In this document: positions 9,212 to 18,040 of the stretch, piece by piece | Layout of the letters: every line of letters begins with the position of its first letter | Position numbering within the stretch: position 1 is the first letter of the stretch | Origin: Paenibacillus sp. 1001270B_150601_E10 | GTDB taxonomy: Bacteria; Bacillota; Bacilli; Paenibacillales; Paenibacillaceae | Length of the DNA: 64,000 bases | Reading direction: 5' to 3' | Assembly (NCBI RefSeq): GCF_015558675.1 | Contig: NZ_JADMOL010000002.1 | Location: forward strand, 620,111 to 684,110 | Program-made: the position numbers and the translations under genes | Notes under the pieces: model-generated | The model's input: the letters and a program-made list of their open reading frames with translations, nothing else | What the model was told of the DNA's origin: nothing | The model's database searches: none

Positions 9212-9601
9212 TTGCAGGCAGGATTTTGGATAAGACTGGGTGCAGCCATTCTGGATGGTATTATTATTGGTATTCCTGTAAGCCTCATCATGTATATCCT
9301 ATTCTCGGAATCCTTTGGCGAGACGATGACAAATGTGATCGTTGGGCTGTACAGCTTGCTGCTTCCTGTGATGTGGGCAGGATATACGATTGGAAAGAAA
9401 ATATGCAATATTCGCATTCAAAAGCTGGACGGCTCTCCGCCTACGCTTGGAACGATGTTCCTTCGCAATATCGTATCGGGATTGATTTACGGGATTACGT
9501 TCGGCATGGCTGCCCTTATTAGCGCTTTTATGGTCGGGTTGCGAGAGGATAAGCGAGCTATTCATGATTTTATTGCGGGAACGGAAGTGGTGCATGATTA
9601 A
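9212..9601 (+). CDS. RDD family membrane protein
   Basis: About 129 residues with three membrane spans. RDD hallmarks are present: RLGAAILDG in the first helix, GKKICNIRIQ after the second, and the ending REDKRAIHDFIAGT. The family is widespread in Bacillota and mostly uncharacterised; some members affect ion or osmotic tolerance. The site GGAGGG directly abuts the ATG at 9206, so the TTG at 9212, seven bases away, is the better start. An ATG start would add two residues. Confidence 0.78.
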   Translation: MQAGFWIRLGAAILDGIIIGIPVSLIMYILFSESFGETMTNVIVGLYSLLLPVMWAGYTIGKKICNIRIQKLDGSPPTLGTMFLRNIVSGLIYGITFGMAALISAFMVGLREDKRAIHDFIAGTEVVHD

Positions 9602-9688
9602 TAAGGGTTATGCGAAGGTCATGATCTGAAGCTTTGATAGTTATTTTGGTTAAAATTGTTAATAATTATGTTATAAGGTGTATTTTTT

Positions 9689-9868
9689 GTGTGGAGTATA
9701 GTAGAACTCGTTGTTGAACTATTAGTCGACGATGCTCCTAAGCAAATGAGAGAACAAAGAGATCGCCTGCGGGCACGTTCTATTTTGCGACATATGAGAA
9801 AAGAAGACTGCATGGATAAGGCCTGCGGAGATGGCAGGTTCCAAAGGGCGCTCATTGAAGGAGAATAG
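9689..9868 (+). CDS. Small hypothetical protein, 59 residues
   Basis: A GTG-started open frame preceded by AAGGTG at eight bases and by an in-frame stop immediately upstream. The product is hydrophobic at the N-terminus (VWSIVELVVELL) and then strongly charged (QMREQRDRLRARSILRHMRKED). Same strand as, and 20 bases before, the oxidoreductase gene. No family recognised. Coding status is inferred only from the start signal and composition. Confidence 0.42.
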   Translation: MWSIVELVVELLVDDAPKQMREQRDRLRARSILRHMRKEDCMDKACGDGRFQRALIEGE

Positions 9869-9888
9869 AGGCACAGAGGAAGAGACGG

Positions 9889-10962
9889 ATGAAGAAGCTT
9901 AGAGTTGGAATTATCGGAACCGAATTTGGAGCATCTGTGCATGTCCCTATCCTTAAGCTGCATGAAGGCTTCGAGGTTGTTGCACTGGCAAGTGTCCATC
10001 GGGAGCTGAAGCAGGAGGACGTCTCTCATTTGAGCATCGGGAAACGCTATCAGAACTGGCGGCAAATGCTTGAGGCAGAAGAACTGCTGGATCTGGTCAG
10101 CGTTACCTCGATACCTGCGCTCCATAAGGAAATGGCGCTGGCCGCTATAGATAGGCATATGAACGTATGGTGTGAGAAGCCGCTTGGCATGCATGCAAGC
10201 GAGACGCTTGCGATGCTGACAGCAGAGAAGAGAAATGAGAGAAGAGGCTTTGTCCATTTTCAATGGAGATTGACGCCTGTCAGAAGAAAGGTGCGAGAAC
10301 TGCTGGCGTCGCAAGTGCTTGGACAGATTCAGCATGTGAAATTTCAAGGCAGCTTCTCAGGATATGCTCTGCTGACAACAAGCCGGCGAGGCTGGGAAGG
10401 CCAGCAGAAGGCTGGAGGAGGGATGCTGAACGCGATAGGCTCCCATATGCTGGATTCCCTCATGTGGTGGCTGGATGCGCGCATCACTGAGGTGAATGCT
10501 CAGTTGAAGCTTGCTGTTCCAAGCTTCGAAGACGCAAATGGAATGGAACAAAGAGATGCAGAGGATGGCTTTACGATTAACGGGACGCTTGAAGGCGGCA
10601 CAACCTTTAATATGGACTTTTTTCAGGCAGCAGTAAGAGGAACGGGGTGGGAAGTGGAGATATACGGGACAAAGGGAACGCTGCGAGTGCGTCAGGATGC
10701 AGAGCTTGAGCTCAGCTATGGCGGTGCCTATGAGAAAGTAGAGCTTGAGCAGGTTCGTCCGCCACAGTCGCTAAGTTCTCCTGCGAGCTTGTATTACAGC
10801 GGTGTCTACCCGATGATCGAAGGCATCTATCAATCTTTGATGTATGGCAGAGAAAACAGGGATCTTCCTACCTTTCGCGACGGACATCGCGTGCAATGTG
10901 TATTGGATGCGGTACGGCGTTCCTCGGCTGAACGAAGCTTGGTCAACGTAGCTTATGTATAG
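9889..10962 (+). CDS. Gfo/Idh/MocA family oxidoreductase
   Basis: 357 residues. The N-terminal Rossmann domain begins VGIIGTEFGASVHVPIL (an atypical dinucleotide loop) and contains the family signature CEKPLG near residue 100. The C-terminal alpha/beta domain carries the GGGMLNAIGSHMLD stretch, where family members keep the catalytic His. Such enzymes oxidise or reduce sugars, inositols or related polyols with NAD(P). The substrate cannot be read from sequence. No other sugar gene is directly attached, though several carbohydrate genes follow within 10 kb. Confidence 0.85.
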   Translation: MKKLRVGIIGTEFGASVHVPILKLHEGFEVVALASVHRELKQEDVSHLSIGKRYQNWRQMLEAEELLDLVSVTSIPALHKEMALAAIDRHMNVWCEKPLGMHASETLAMLTAEKRNERRGFVHFQWRLTPVRRKVRELLASQVLGQIQHVKFQGSFSGYALLTTSRRGWEGQQKAGGGMLNAIGSHMLDSLMWWLDARITEVNAQLKLAVPSFEDANGMEQRDAEDGFTINGTLEGGTTFNMDFFQAAVRGTGWEVEIYGTKGTLRVRQDAELELSYGGAYEKVELEQVRPPQSLSSPASLYYSGVYPMIEGIYQSLMYGRENRDLPTFRDGHRVQCVLDAVRRSSAERSLVNVAYV

Positions 10963-11075
10963 TTACTATTAATAAACAGGATATAGAAAGTAGTGTGAAA
11001 GATAACCAATTGAAACTTACTGTAAGCTATTTGCGTAATACTGTTAAGACTTGAATGATGAGGGGAGCAGTGAAC

Positions 11076-11456
11076 ATGGGCCTATTTGACGGATTGTTAG
11101 GCAACGCATCAGAGATTAACCCAAAGGAAGTGGAGCAGGAGCTTCGTCCGATTCTTGCAGAAGGAGAGGGAGTAGAATCGGTTTTTAAGGTCATTCGGGA
11201 TATGTTTGTATTTACGAATAAACGCCTTATCTTGATCGACAAGCAAGGCATTACAGGTAAGAAGACGGACTATCATTCTGTTCCATATAAGAGCATCAGC
11301 CACTTCAGCGTAGAGACTGCCGGTACTTTCGACGTGGACTCTGAGCTGAAAATTTGGATTTCAAGCGCAGTAGAGCCGACGATTCGCAAGGAGTTCCGCA
11401 AGGATTCCAACGTATTCGTGGTACAGGCAACATTAGCGAAGCATGTATTGAAGTAA
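11076..11456 (+). CDS. Bacterial PH-domain protein (bPH_1/DUF1696-like)
   Basis: 126 residues from the ATG at 11076 behind GAGGGGAG; an in-frame ATG at 11055 is upstream of that site. Single beta-rich domain with the recognisable FVFTNKRLILIDKQG core and the SVPYKSISHFSVETAG strand pair, typical of small bacterial pleckstrin-homology proteins. No signal peptide or membrane span, so likely cytosolic. Function unknown. Confidence 0.78.
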   Translation: MGLFDGLLGNASEINPKEVEQELRPILAEGEGVESVFKVIRDMFVFTNKRLILIDKQGITGKKTDYHSVPYKSISHFSVETAGTFDVDSELKIWISSAVEPTIRKEFRKDSNVFVVQATLAKHVLK

Positions 11457-11511
11457 ACGGAATGATGCTAACGACTTCAAGCCTCGGATATTCCGGGGCT
11501 GTGAAGGAAAA

Positions 11512-11637
11512 ATGCCGAATCCCTTTATCGCTTTAGTTACAATCATTACCTTTGTCGTGTATGCTGCTGGCATCGCGCTGGGCATATATACTCGTCCTCT
11601 TGATCAAGCTCATGAGGAGAGGGATAGAAGCGCTTGA
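11512..11637 (+). CDS. Small single-span membrane protein, 41 residues
   Basis: ATG preceded by GAAGGAA. The product has one hydrophobic helix (about residues 5-26, FIALVTIITFVVYAAG) and an acidic/basic hydrophilic tail ending DRSA. It fills an otherwise empty gap between the PH-domain and DUF1269 genes. Unknown function; conservation would be needed to confirm it. Confidence 0.45.
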   Translation: MPNPFIALVTIITFVVYAAGIALGIYTRPLDQAHEERDRSA

Positions 11638-11763
11638 TCTGTATATCCTGGAGCAGCACAAAAAGTCAGACCCCTTTCAATGATCAAGAGGTTATTTGTT
11701 ACAAACCTTCCCATAATGGGGTAATAACAACCATTACGAAATGAGTGGAAGGTGGATGCAAAG

Positions 11764-12384
11764 ATGGAAAACGTAATTGTAGCTGTATTTAAGGATCAGA
11801 GCAAGACCTATCAAGCTTTGTCGGAGCTAAAAAGCAAGGTAGTGACAGAACAATACGCGATATTGGAAGCGGCCGTAGTCAAAAAAGAACAGGAACGCAT
11901 CGTGATGACGGACGGCTTTAGCGCTTCAGGCAATGGAGAGTGGCTGACAGGCGGACTCATTGGATCCATTGTCGGCATTCTGGGCGGCCCCATTGGCATG
12001 CTGCTTGGCGGAAGCCTAGGTGCCATCATCGGTGCGACGAAGGAAGGCGACGATAAGCTCGACAATGCGAGTATTATGTTCACGACAGCAGAGAAGCTGG
12101 TGAATGGCGATCTAGCCCTCGTGCTCTTGGCTCAGGAGCAGCGTGAGCATGCGATGGACCATTATCTGCTTCAACTTGATCCTGTCTACATCATGCGAAA
12201 AGATGTGGAGGTCGTGGAAGAAGAGATTGAGCGTGCTCAAGAGGTGGAGCAGGAGCTTCGTCGTGATGCTCGCGAGCGCATGCGTGAGCGGCGTCAAGAA
12301 GAGCGTCAGGAGAAGCTTGACAGCTTTAAATCCAAGATAAAAATGGAATTTGAGCAGCTCAAGGACAAATTCAGCTCGAATTGA
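11764..12384 (+). CDS. DUF1269-like glycine-zipper protein with charged coiled-coil tail
   Basis: 206 residues starting at the ATG 11764, eight bases after GGAAGGTGG; a GTG at 11752 in frame would overlap that site. Residues 1-60 form an alpha/beta ferredoxin-like start (VIVAVFKDQSKTYQAL), residues about 65-90 a Gly-rich hydrophobic hairpin (GGLIGSIVGILGGPIG...), as in DUF1269. Residues about 145-206 are a highly charged Arg/Glu helix likely to be a coiled coil. Probably membrane-associated. Function unknown. A terminator follows directly. Confidence 0.68.
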   Translation: MENVIVAVFKDQSKTYQALSELKSKVVTEQYAILEAAVVKKEQERIVMTDGFSASGNGEWLTGGLIGSIVGILGGPIGMLLGGSLGAIIGATKEGDDKLDNASIMFTTAEKLVNGDLALVLLAQEQREHAMDHYLLQLDPVYIMRKDVEVVEEEIERAQEVEQELRRDARERMRERRQEERQEKLDSFKSKIKMEFEQLKDKFSSN

Positions 12385-12428
12385 TGCTCCATTTCACATT
12401 TTGTCTAATCGAAATCGTTTTACGAAGT

Positions 12429-12466
12429 AAAGCCATTCTGGTGCACAAACACAGGGTGGCTTTTTT
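12429..12466 (+). terminator. Intrinsic terminator after the DUF1269-like gene
   Basis: AAGCCATTCTG pairs with CAGGGTGGCTT (11 pairs, two G-T) and is followed by TTTTTT. Confidence 0.8.
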
Positions 12467-12583
12467 CATGTGGAACAATAGAAGTAAACAGATTGATAGC
12501 AGGGTGTCGACGAAACGAAATCGAATGAATGCTCATCAATGCTAGAATACAGTTATAGGTACAGAGATAGAAAGGAGTTAGCT

Positions 12584-14935
12584 ATGATGAACGCTCAGGC
12601 AGAAGAACTTGTGACATTAGCAAATGAAACGGTACAAATTGAGCTTCACCCTAATGGGAGCATTGCTTCGATGAAGCAGCGGCATGGAACGGATTGGAAC
12701 CGGATACAATTCCGTGAGAAGGGGCCTCATGAAGGTATTCGCTGGTATGGAGAATGGGAGGGAGTGAAGCATGCGATTGATTTGAGCCTTACTTCTCAGG
12801 ATGCGGAATCGATTGAATTTGAACATGAAGATGAGTGTTTCAAATATGCCCTGAATTACAGCATGGCTCAAGACTGTCTTGTTGTAAGAGCCACTCTTCA
12901 AAACATAGGGCGTGTGCCGATCCAACCGCAGTGCTGCGGACTCAAGATTGGGCTAGACACGTATATGGAATCGTACCCAGGCTGGAATGACAAGCTGTTT
13001 CCTACCCTGCTGCGCTGTGAAACCACTCACTTTTGGGGATATGCCATGAGCCCAAATGGCATGATCCTTGGCATTGCCTCGCCAGATCCGATCGCGTCGT
13101 GGAGTCTGGATTACAACGTTGGCTATATGGAAGGAGAGGTTGAGTGGTATGGGCACCGCGTCGAAACATGTAATCTCGACCTGCTGCATACTCTGCCTCT
13201 ACCGGCTAGACATCCACAGCATTTGTATCAGCTGCTGCCTGGGGAGACCAAGCAATGGACCATCTATTTTACCGTTATTGATAAGCTTGACGAGGTTCAA
13301 GGCAAGCTAGCGCCATTATGCAAGGCGCCGATGATTGAACTGGAACGAACGACGCTTGCACCTTTTGAGGAAACGGTTGTAAAAGTGGATGGAGATAAGC
13401 TTGTGCGTGCTGAATGGCTTGCTCCAGATGGAACACGCCATGAGTGGAGCGTTGTCGAATGCCAAGGCGCGTATAAGGGACTCTTCATTGCCGGTGACCA
13501 ACCAGGCGCATATGTGCTTCAAGTAGAAGGCGTTAATGGGAAGGTGGCAGAAGCAGTTGTTTCCGTTCGGCAACCCTGGTCTTGGTATATGGAAAAGGCA
13601 AGGGCATCTGCTTTGGCAATCCCGCCGCGCGCGACATCGCATTGTGAAAGCTGGTACGGATTATTTACGCTGTATCTGGCAGAGAAGCATCTGCCGAATG
13701 CAGACATGCTTCAAGAGAGCGATCGAATCCTTGAGCGTATTCTCCCGCTCATGTTCGATACAAACACCTATGAGCCTCTCCTTGCGAAGCATCGCATTCA
13801 AAATGTATCTACGATGGTCAGTGTGCTGGTAGATCGATATGAGGCGACAGGCGATCTAGCAGCATTAGAGCATGCGGCAGGCTTTGCGGACTGGCTGGTT
13901 GAGCATGCTCAAGCAGAGGATGGCTCCTATCGAGCAGGAACGATTCACTATACGTCCGTTATTTATCCAGCGAAAAGCATGCTGGAGCTGGTGCAGGCGG
14001 AGCAGCCGTTGGCCGTGCAGTCAGAGGAGTGGCGAGAGCGTGCGGAGCGGCATCTTCACTCAGCCAAGCGTGCGATGGATGAGCTTGTTCGTGCAGATGG
14101 CAACATTGATACAGAGGGGGAATTGACCTTTGAGGATGGCATGATCTCCTGCAGCGCGCTGCAGCTTGGCATGTTTGCATGGATGCAGGAGAATGAGGGG
14201 GAAGGCAAGCTTTACAAGGATATGGCACTGAAGATGCTTGATGGCCATAACAGTCTTACGAATCTCATCATTCCAGATGGCAGACAGCGGGGAGCGACAC
14301 GCCGCTTCTGGGAATCGCAGTATGATATCGCCCTACAGCCAAACATGCTCAATTCGCCGCATGGCTGGACGTCGTGGAGAACGTACGCTACTTGGTATGC
14401 CTATTTGCTGACAGGAGAAGAGCATTATCTAACCGAGACGATGAATGCGCTTGGCAGCTGTGTTCAGATGATTGAGCCTCTAAACGGCAAGCTCAGATGG
14501 GCTTTTGTGCCTGATCCTTATATTCAAGCCTCCCAGATTATCAGACCGTTAAAGGCAGAGAATCCAAGCATGGCACAAGAGGGACATCACCACACTTCCC
14601 GTTATCCATCCCGTCACTTTGTACTAGGCGAGCAGTATCTGGATATGATATCAGACTGGCATGAGGTGAATTTGCAGGACAATGATGTGCATGAGCATTT
14701 TAAATGTCTTGAAGAAGTCGCGCTCAGCAAGGCCTATGTGATTGAGCGTGAAGGTGGAGAACTTATAGCTTGGAACTGTACGGTAAAGAAGGTAGAGAAC
14801 GGCATTACGGTAGACCCTTATGAATCGATCGTTAGCAGCGTGCATGTCAACCTGCAAGTTGCAACAATGGTTGAGGTAAGCTTTGCAGACAAAAAGGTCG
14901 AGGATGTTTGTAAGATGGGGTGGATTGCAAGATAA
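12584..14935 (+). CDS. Uncharacterised large protein, probable (alpha/alpha)6-barrel carbohydrate-active enzyme
   Basis: 783 residues, started at the ATG behind AAAGGAG. No signal peptide, so cytosolic. The N-terminal roughly 250 residues are beta-rich, resembling a galactose-mutarotase-like sandwich (LANETVQIELHPNGSIASMKQ). Residues about 265-345 look like an Ig-like linker. Residues about 345-690 are helical with repeated aromatic-acidic motifs, as in six-hairpin glycosidases (WYGLFTLYLAEKH, HGWTSWRTYATWYAYLLTG). The assignment is by fold impression only; no catalytic residue can be named. Flanked by terminators on both sides, so monocistronic. Carbohydrate genes downstream support a role in sugar breakdown. 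Alternatives are a heparinase-like lyase or a non-catalytic relative. Confidence 0.6.
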   Translation: MMNAQAEELVTLANETVQIELHPNGSIASMKQRHGTDWNRIQFREKGPHEGIRWYGEWEGVKHAIDLSLTSQDAESIEFEHEDECFKYALNYSMAQDCLVVRATLQNIGRVPIQPQCCGLKIGLDTYMESYPGWNDKLFPTLLRCETTHFWGYAMSPNGMILGIASPDPIASWSLDYNVGYMEGEVEWYGHRVETCNLDLLHTLPLPARHPQHLYQLLPGETKQWTIYFTVIDKLDEVQGKLAPLCKAPMIELERTTLAPFEETVVKVDGDKLVRAEWLAPDGTRHEWSVVECQGAYKGLFIAGDQPGAYVLQVEGVNGKVAEAVVSVRQPWSWYMEKARASALAIPPRATSHCESWYGLFTLYLAEKHLPNADMLQESDRILERILPLMFDTNTYEPLLAKHRIQNVSTMVSVLVDRYEATGDLAALEHAAGFADWLVEHAQAEDGSYRAGTIHYTSVIYPAKSMLELVQAEQPLAVQSEEWRERAERHLHSAKRAMDELVRADGNIDTEGELTFEDGMISCSALQLGMFAWMQENEGEGKLYKDMALKMLDGHNSLTNLIIPDGRQRGATRRFWESQYDIALQPNMLNSPHGWTSWRTYATWYAYLLTGEEHYLTETMNALGSCVQMIEPLNGKLRWAFVPDPYIQASQIIRPLKAENPSMAQEGHHHTSRYPSRHFVLGEQYLDMISDWHEVNLQDNDVHEHFKCLEEVALSKAYVIEREGGELIAWNCTVKKVENGITVDPYESIVSSVHVNLQVATMVEVSFADKKVEDVCKMGWIAR

Positions 14936-15004
14936 GAGCAGGATATTGAAGAAGTGGCAGCGCTGGGAGCACATTCTCTCGGAGACTTGTCCATGCATAA
15001 CGAA

Positions 15005-15050
15005 AAAGCGGCATCCAAGAGACGTTAAATCGTCCTCAGATGTCGCTTTA
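15005..15050 (+). terminator. Terminator after the 783-residue protein gene
   Basis: AAAGCGGCATC pairs with GATGTCGCTTT (one G-T pair) across a 24-base loop, followed by ATTT. It lies between two convergent genes and could serve both strands. Confidence 0.65.
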
Positions 15051-15098
15051 TTTGATGGATCCGGCTTATCAAGTTGAATTTAGCTCTATGTACTCGAT

Positions 15099-15662
15099 CT
15101 AAGCTTGACGTTGGAACGTAACTTTACGATAGAGTCGAACACACCATTTGAGAGCAGGTTCTGTCTGGCGGTGCAAAATGTGTACAATAAAAGCGCAGAT
15201 AAGAGCAAGAACCATACCGCCCATCACATCGAACGGAAAATGAACGCCTACGAATACGCGCCCGATTCCGGTTAAGGCTGCAAGAACGAGCAGTACACTG
15301 CCTATTTTACGCTTAATGAGGAATGCAGCAAAGGCGAGCGAGAAGGCGAATGTGCTGTGATCGCTTGGGAATGATGGGTCTGCGTCATGCGTAATGAGCT
15401 GATTGACGGTCAGACTGACAAACGGACGCGGATGGTCAATCATTGGACCAATAACAAACATCCCAATGCCTAAAGCAAGCATAGCTGTCAACACGCTATT
15501 GAAGGCGATGCGCTGGTTCTCAAGCTTGCCCGTAAACCAGAGCACTGCCATGATTCCAATCATCACCCATACAAGCTTTCCTGCAAAAAACTTCATTGTA
15601 TCATCCAGGAAACCGTTGCTTCCCGCAAATTGATTCACAAAATGGAATAGTGTTTCATTCAA
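15099..15662 (-). CDS. bcrC: Undecaprenyl-diphosphatase, BcrC-type PAP2 membrane phosphatase
   Basis: 187 residues, five to six membrane spans. The three PAP2 motifs are present in order: DHPRPFV (motif 1, normally K-x6-RP), PSFPSDHS (motif 2) and RVFVGVHFPFDVMGG (motif 3, with the nucleophilic His). BcrC-type enzymes dephosphorylate undecaprenyl pyrophosphate outside the membrane, recycling the lipid carrier for cell wall synthesis and contributing to bacitracin tolerance. The start has AAAGGAGGA at normal distance. The gene symbol is by family resemblance. Monocistronic and convergent with the preceding gene. Confidence 0.82.
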   Translation of the reverse strand: MNETLFHFVNQFAGSNGFLDDTMKFFAGKLVWVMIGIMAVLWFTGKLENQRIAFNSVLTAMLALGIGMFVIGPMIDHPRPFVSLTVNQLITHDADPSFPSDHSTFAFSLAFAAFLIKRKIGSVLLVLAALTGIGRVFVGVHFPFDVMGGMVLALICAFIVHILHRQTEPALKWCVRLYRKVTFQRQA

Positions 15663-15748
15663 TAGAACTTCCTCCTTTACAAAAGCTTTACATATTATAA
15701 AGAAGGAAGCTTAAGATTTGCTTAAAAGAAATACCTTGTCGCGCTGTA

Positions 15749-16861
15749 TTATTTTATCTTTGCAAGAGCAAGTGTTTTTCTCAGCAAAGGCAGTGCAATC
15801 TCAATATTTTCTTCCCCGACGTGTGAGGAGCCCTCGCGATGACGGCCTTCGCCAAGCATGTAATAATACTCAAGCTGATTATGATTGCTGATCATCCAAT
15901 AGGTTGGAATAACATACTCCGGATGAAACAGCTCGATGACCTTTGCACCTGGGCTTGCAAAGGCTAGATTCGTAAGTGCAGCTCCATGAATAGAGATAAT
16001 CGCTTTCGCTTTTGAAAAGAGTTGAATTTGCTGCGCTACACTAAGCGACTCCAATTCATAACTGACAAAGCCGTGCTTATGGAGAAGTCGAAGAACGGCT
16101 TCTTCATTCACAACTTTGCGAATGCCGGCTTGCTTACGGCTGATGTAGATGCGCTCAGCGGATTTGAAAGATTTGTCGCGATAGGATAGCAGCATGCTGC
16201 GGATGGTCTCAGTAGCCCACTTTGGATACTCGGCATGCATGATGCAAGAGGGAACGATCAGCTCGTTAGCTTGAATATACGTATCAGGGGATGTTTTGAT
16301 CATAGCCTCTTCCTGCAGACCAAGCATGGCAAGCGTTTCGTAATAAAAGCCTGCCCATAGGTTTGGATTGATAACCAAATGATCGTAGTGATGCTTCTTC
16401 AGCATCTTGAGTCTCGGCAGAACGTCATACAGCCAATGAAAGTAGTTTCCTGCCCCACAGAAGGTGAGTACTGCGGCACGACCGGATAGCTGCTGCAAGG
16501 GAGGATGGTTCCAAGAATGAAAGATCGAATGGCCATCGCCTTCAATGACCTTATTCGTCTGGGGATGATAATCAATCGAGAGATCAGACAGCAGCAGATG
16601 ATCAGGCGTGATGATGGCTCCATAGTCTCCCCATACTCGTCCATTTGGAATAGAAGCGACAAAGCCTTGCAGCGGCCTGCGTCCATAGCCCCAAAGGTAA
16701 CGGTGAATGGGTTCATGAATGCTCGTGGCTGTGGAGTATCGGACCCATTCTCCAAAGGAGAAGGGCTGATATCTGCCTGTACCATAGATTCCATGCTGAG
16801 ATTGTATCCATTCAGAGGTTGTAAGATGTCCTCTAGGGGGAGCGGAATTAAGCTGACTCAT
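15749..16861 (-). CDS. Glycosyltransferase family 61 (DUF563) protein
   Basis: 370 residues, cytosolic. Landmarks of the GT61/DUF563 family: AGNYFHWLYDVLPRL (about 135-150), YISRKQAGIRKVVNE (about 240), and IISIHGAALTNLAFASPGAKVIELF (about 290-315), the last typical of the nucleotide-sugar-binding C-terminal half. In Bacillota such enzymes are encoded in spore-coat or exopolysaccharide loci. Here the gene stands alone, so acceptor and product are unknown. Confidence 0.82.
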   Translation of the reverse strand: MSQLNSAPPRGHLTTSEWIQSQHGIYGTGRYQPFSFGEWVRYSTATSIHEPIHRYLWGYGRRPLQGFVASIPNGRVWGDYGAIITPDHLLLSDLSIDYHPQTNKVIEGDGHSIFHSWNHPPLQQLSGRAAVLTFCGAGNYFHWLYDVLPRLKMLKKHHYDHLVINPNLWAGFYYETLAMLGLQEEAMIKTSPDTYIQANELIVPSCIMHAEYPKWATETIRSMLLSYRDKSFKSAERIYISRKQAGIRKVVNEEAVLRLLHKHGFVSYELESLSVAQQIQLFSKAKAIISIHGAALTNLAFASPGAKVIELFHPEYVIPTYWMISNHNQLEYYYMLGEGRHREGSSHVGEENIEIALPLLRKTLALAKIK

Positions 16862-17042
16862 CCGATGCCCTCCAATCCATTGGTCTTCTATTAATCATAT
16901 TCAATAGAAGACAATCGGTGTTTTATATTTGAACGGAACAAAGGGGAGCGGGATTTACAATCCTATAGCAAATTTTGTAAAATGATAGTTAGATCTATAC
17001 GTTACCAACTCCCTTATGTGTATAAAAATTAGGAGGTTTACA

Positions 17043-17954
17043 ATGAAGCGATATCTGATCGGTCAATATGGGAGCTATGATGAGCATAAAATGAAGCGTG
17101 ATTTTCGTCCCCATTTCTTTGGGGTTGAGGCATGCTTGATAGACAAGGATCAGGATGTATATCGATTGCAGGAAGAGGCCAGGACGCAGCAATTTCAGGT
17201 TGGCGTTCATTTTCCCTTACGAGCAGGACGTGCTCCTTACCGAGATGCCCCGTTTCTGAGTTTGGACGAAGTCGAAAGGGCTGCGGTATATCGCCATGTA
17301 GAACAAGAGCTCAAAGACCTTCAGCACGTTTGTCCTGCTTATGTTCTTTTCCATTATCCGAAGCCTGTTCTTTTGGATCGAGAAGTAGACTGGGGGCAAT
17401 GGCATTTCCATCATGAATCGGAATATCGGTTTACAGATGAAACCAGTGAAAAGCATTGGCTTGAGACGACAGAAGCACTATTTAGCTGGTTGACGCAAAC
17501 AAGCAAGCAGTACGGTTTTATGCCCATTTTAGAGTTTGACGCCGTTACACGTTGGATTTATCAAAGTGATCGATTGGAGCGTCTATTGGACCAGTATCCT
17601 ACAATCCGTCTATGCTTAGATACGGGACGCCTGCACTTGCAGAGTGTGCTGGACCCACAATTTGATCCCATCGAGCTATGTCAACGCTTTGCTTCTTATA
17701 CAGCCTTGGTTCATTTATGGAACTTTCAGTATGTAAATGGAGAGAAGCTTCATTATCGTCATCCAGTGCTTCCGAATCAGAAGCCAGAGGATGGGTGGGC
17801 GCCAATTGAGGAGATGCTGCAAGCAATACGAGATGGCAATCCAAATGTATGGATACAATTTGAGCATGCATCACACATGGTTACCGATGAGGAGCTGGAG
17901 CAATGCTACCAATGGGTGGACGAGCTGCTTCATAAGGAAGTTCATGTACGATAA
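17043..17954 (+). CDS. Sugar-phosphate isomerase/epimerase-like TIM-barrel protein
   Basis: 303 residues from the ATG behind TTAGGAGGT. The pattern fits the xylose-isomerase-like/AP endonuclease 2 TIM barrel: early strand YLIGQYGS, metal-ligand candidates in PILEFDA (Glu), RLCLDTGRLHL (Asp and His), LVHLWNF (His) and IQFEHAS (Glu). These are the usual positions of the divalent metal site. Substrate unknown. Transcribed divergently from the GT61 gene and ended by a terminator. Confidence 0.72.
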   Translation: MKRYLIGQYGSYDEHKMKRDFRPHFFGVEACLIDKDQDVYRLQEEARTQQFQVGVHFPLRAGRAPYRDAPFLSLDEVERAAVYRHVEQELKDLQHVCPAYVLFHYPKPVLLDREVDWGQWHFHHESEYRFTDETSEKHWLETTEALFSWLTQTSKQYGFMPILEFDAVTRWIYQSDRLERLLDQYPTIRLCLDTGRLHLQSVLDPQFDPIELCQRFASYTALVHLWNFQYVNGEKLHYRHPVLPNQKPEDGWAPIEEMLQAIRDGNPNVWIQFEHASHMVTDEELEQCYQWVDELLHKEVHVR

Positions 17955-17968
17955 AGGTTGAAAATGAA

Positions 17969-18020
17969 GACCCGGTGCCCTAGCGTGAATGATCACGAAG
18001 GACGAACCGGGTTCTTTTTT
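17969..18020 (+). terminator. Intrinsic terminator after the TIM-barrel gene
   Basis: GACCCGGT pairs with ACCGGGTTC around an internal hairpin-prone loop, followed by TTTTTT. Positioned between convergent genes. Confidence 0.72.
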
Positions 18021-18040
18021 ACATGGATAGGGTTAAGTCG

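Noticed and set aside
9619..10347. Long minus-strand open frame opposite the Gfo/Idh/MocA gene.
   Set aside because: It overlaps a well-supported gene and its composition is unlike real protein; a shadow frame.
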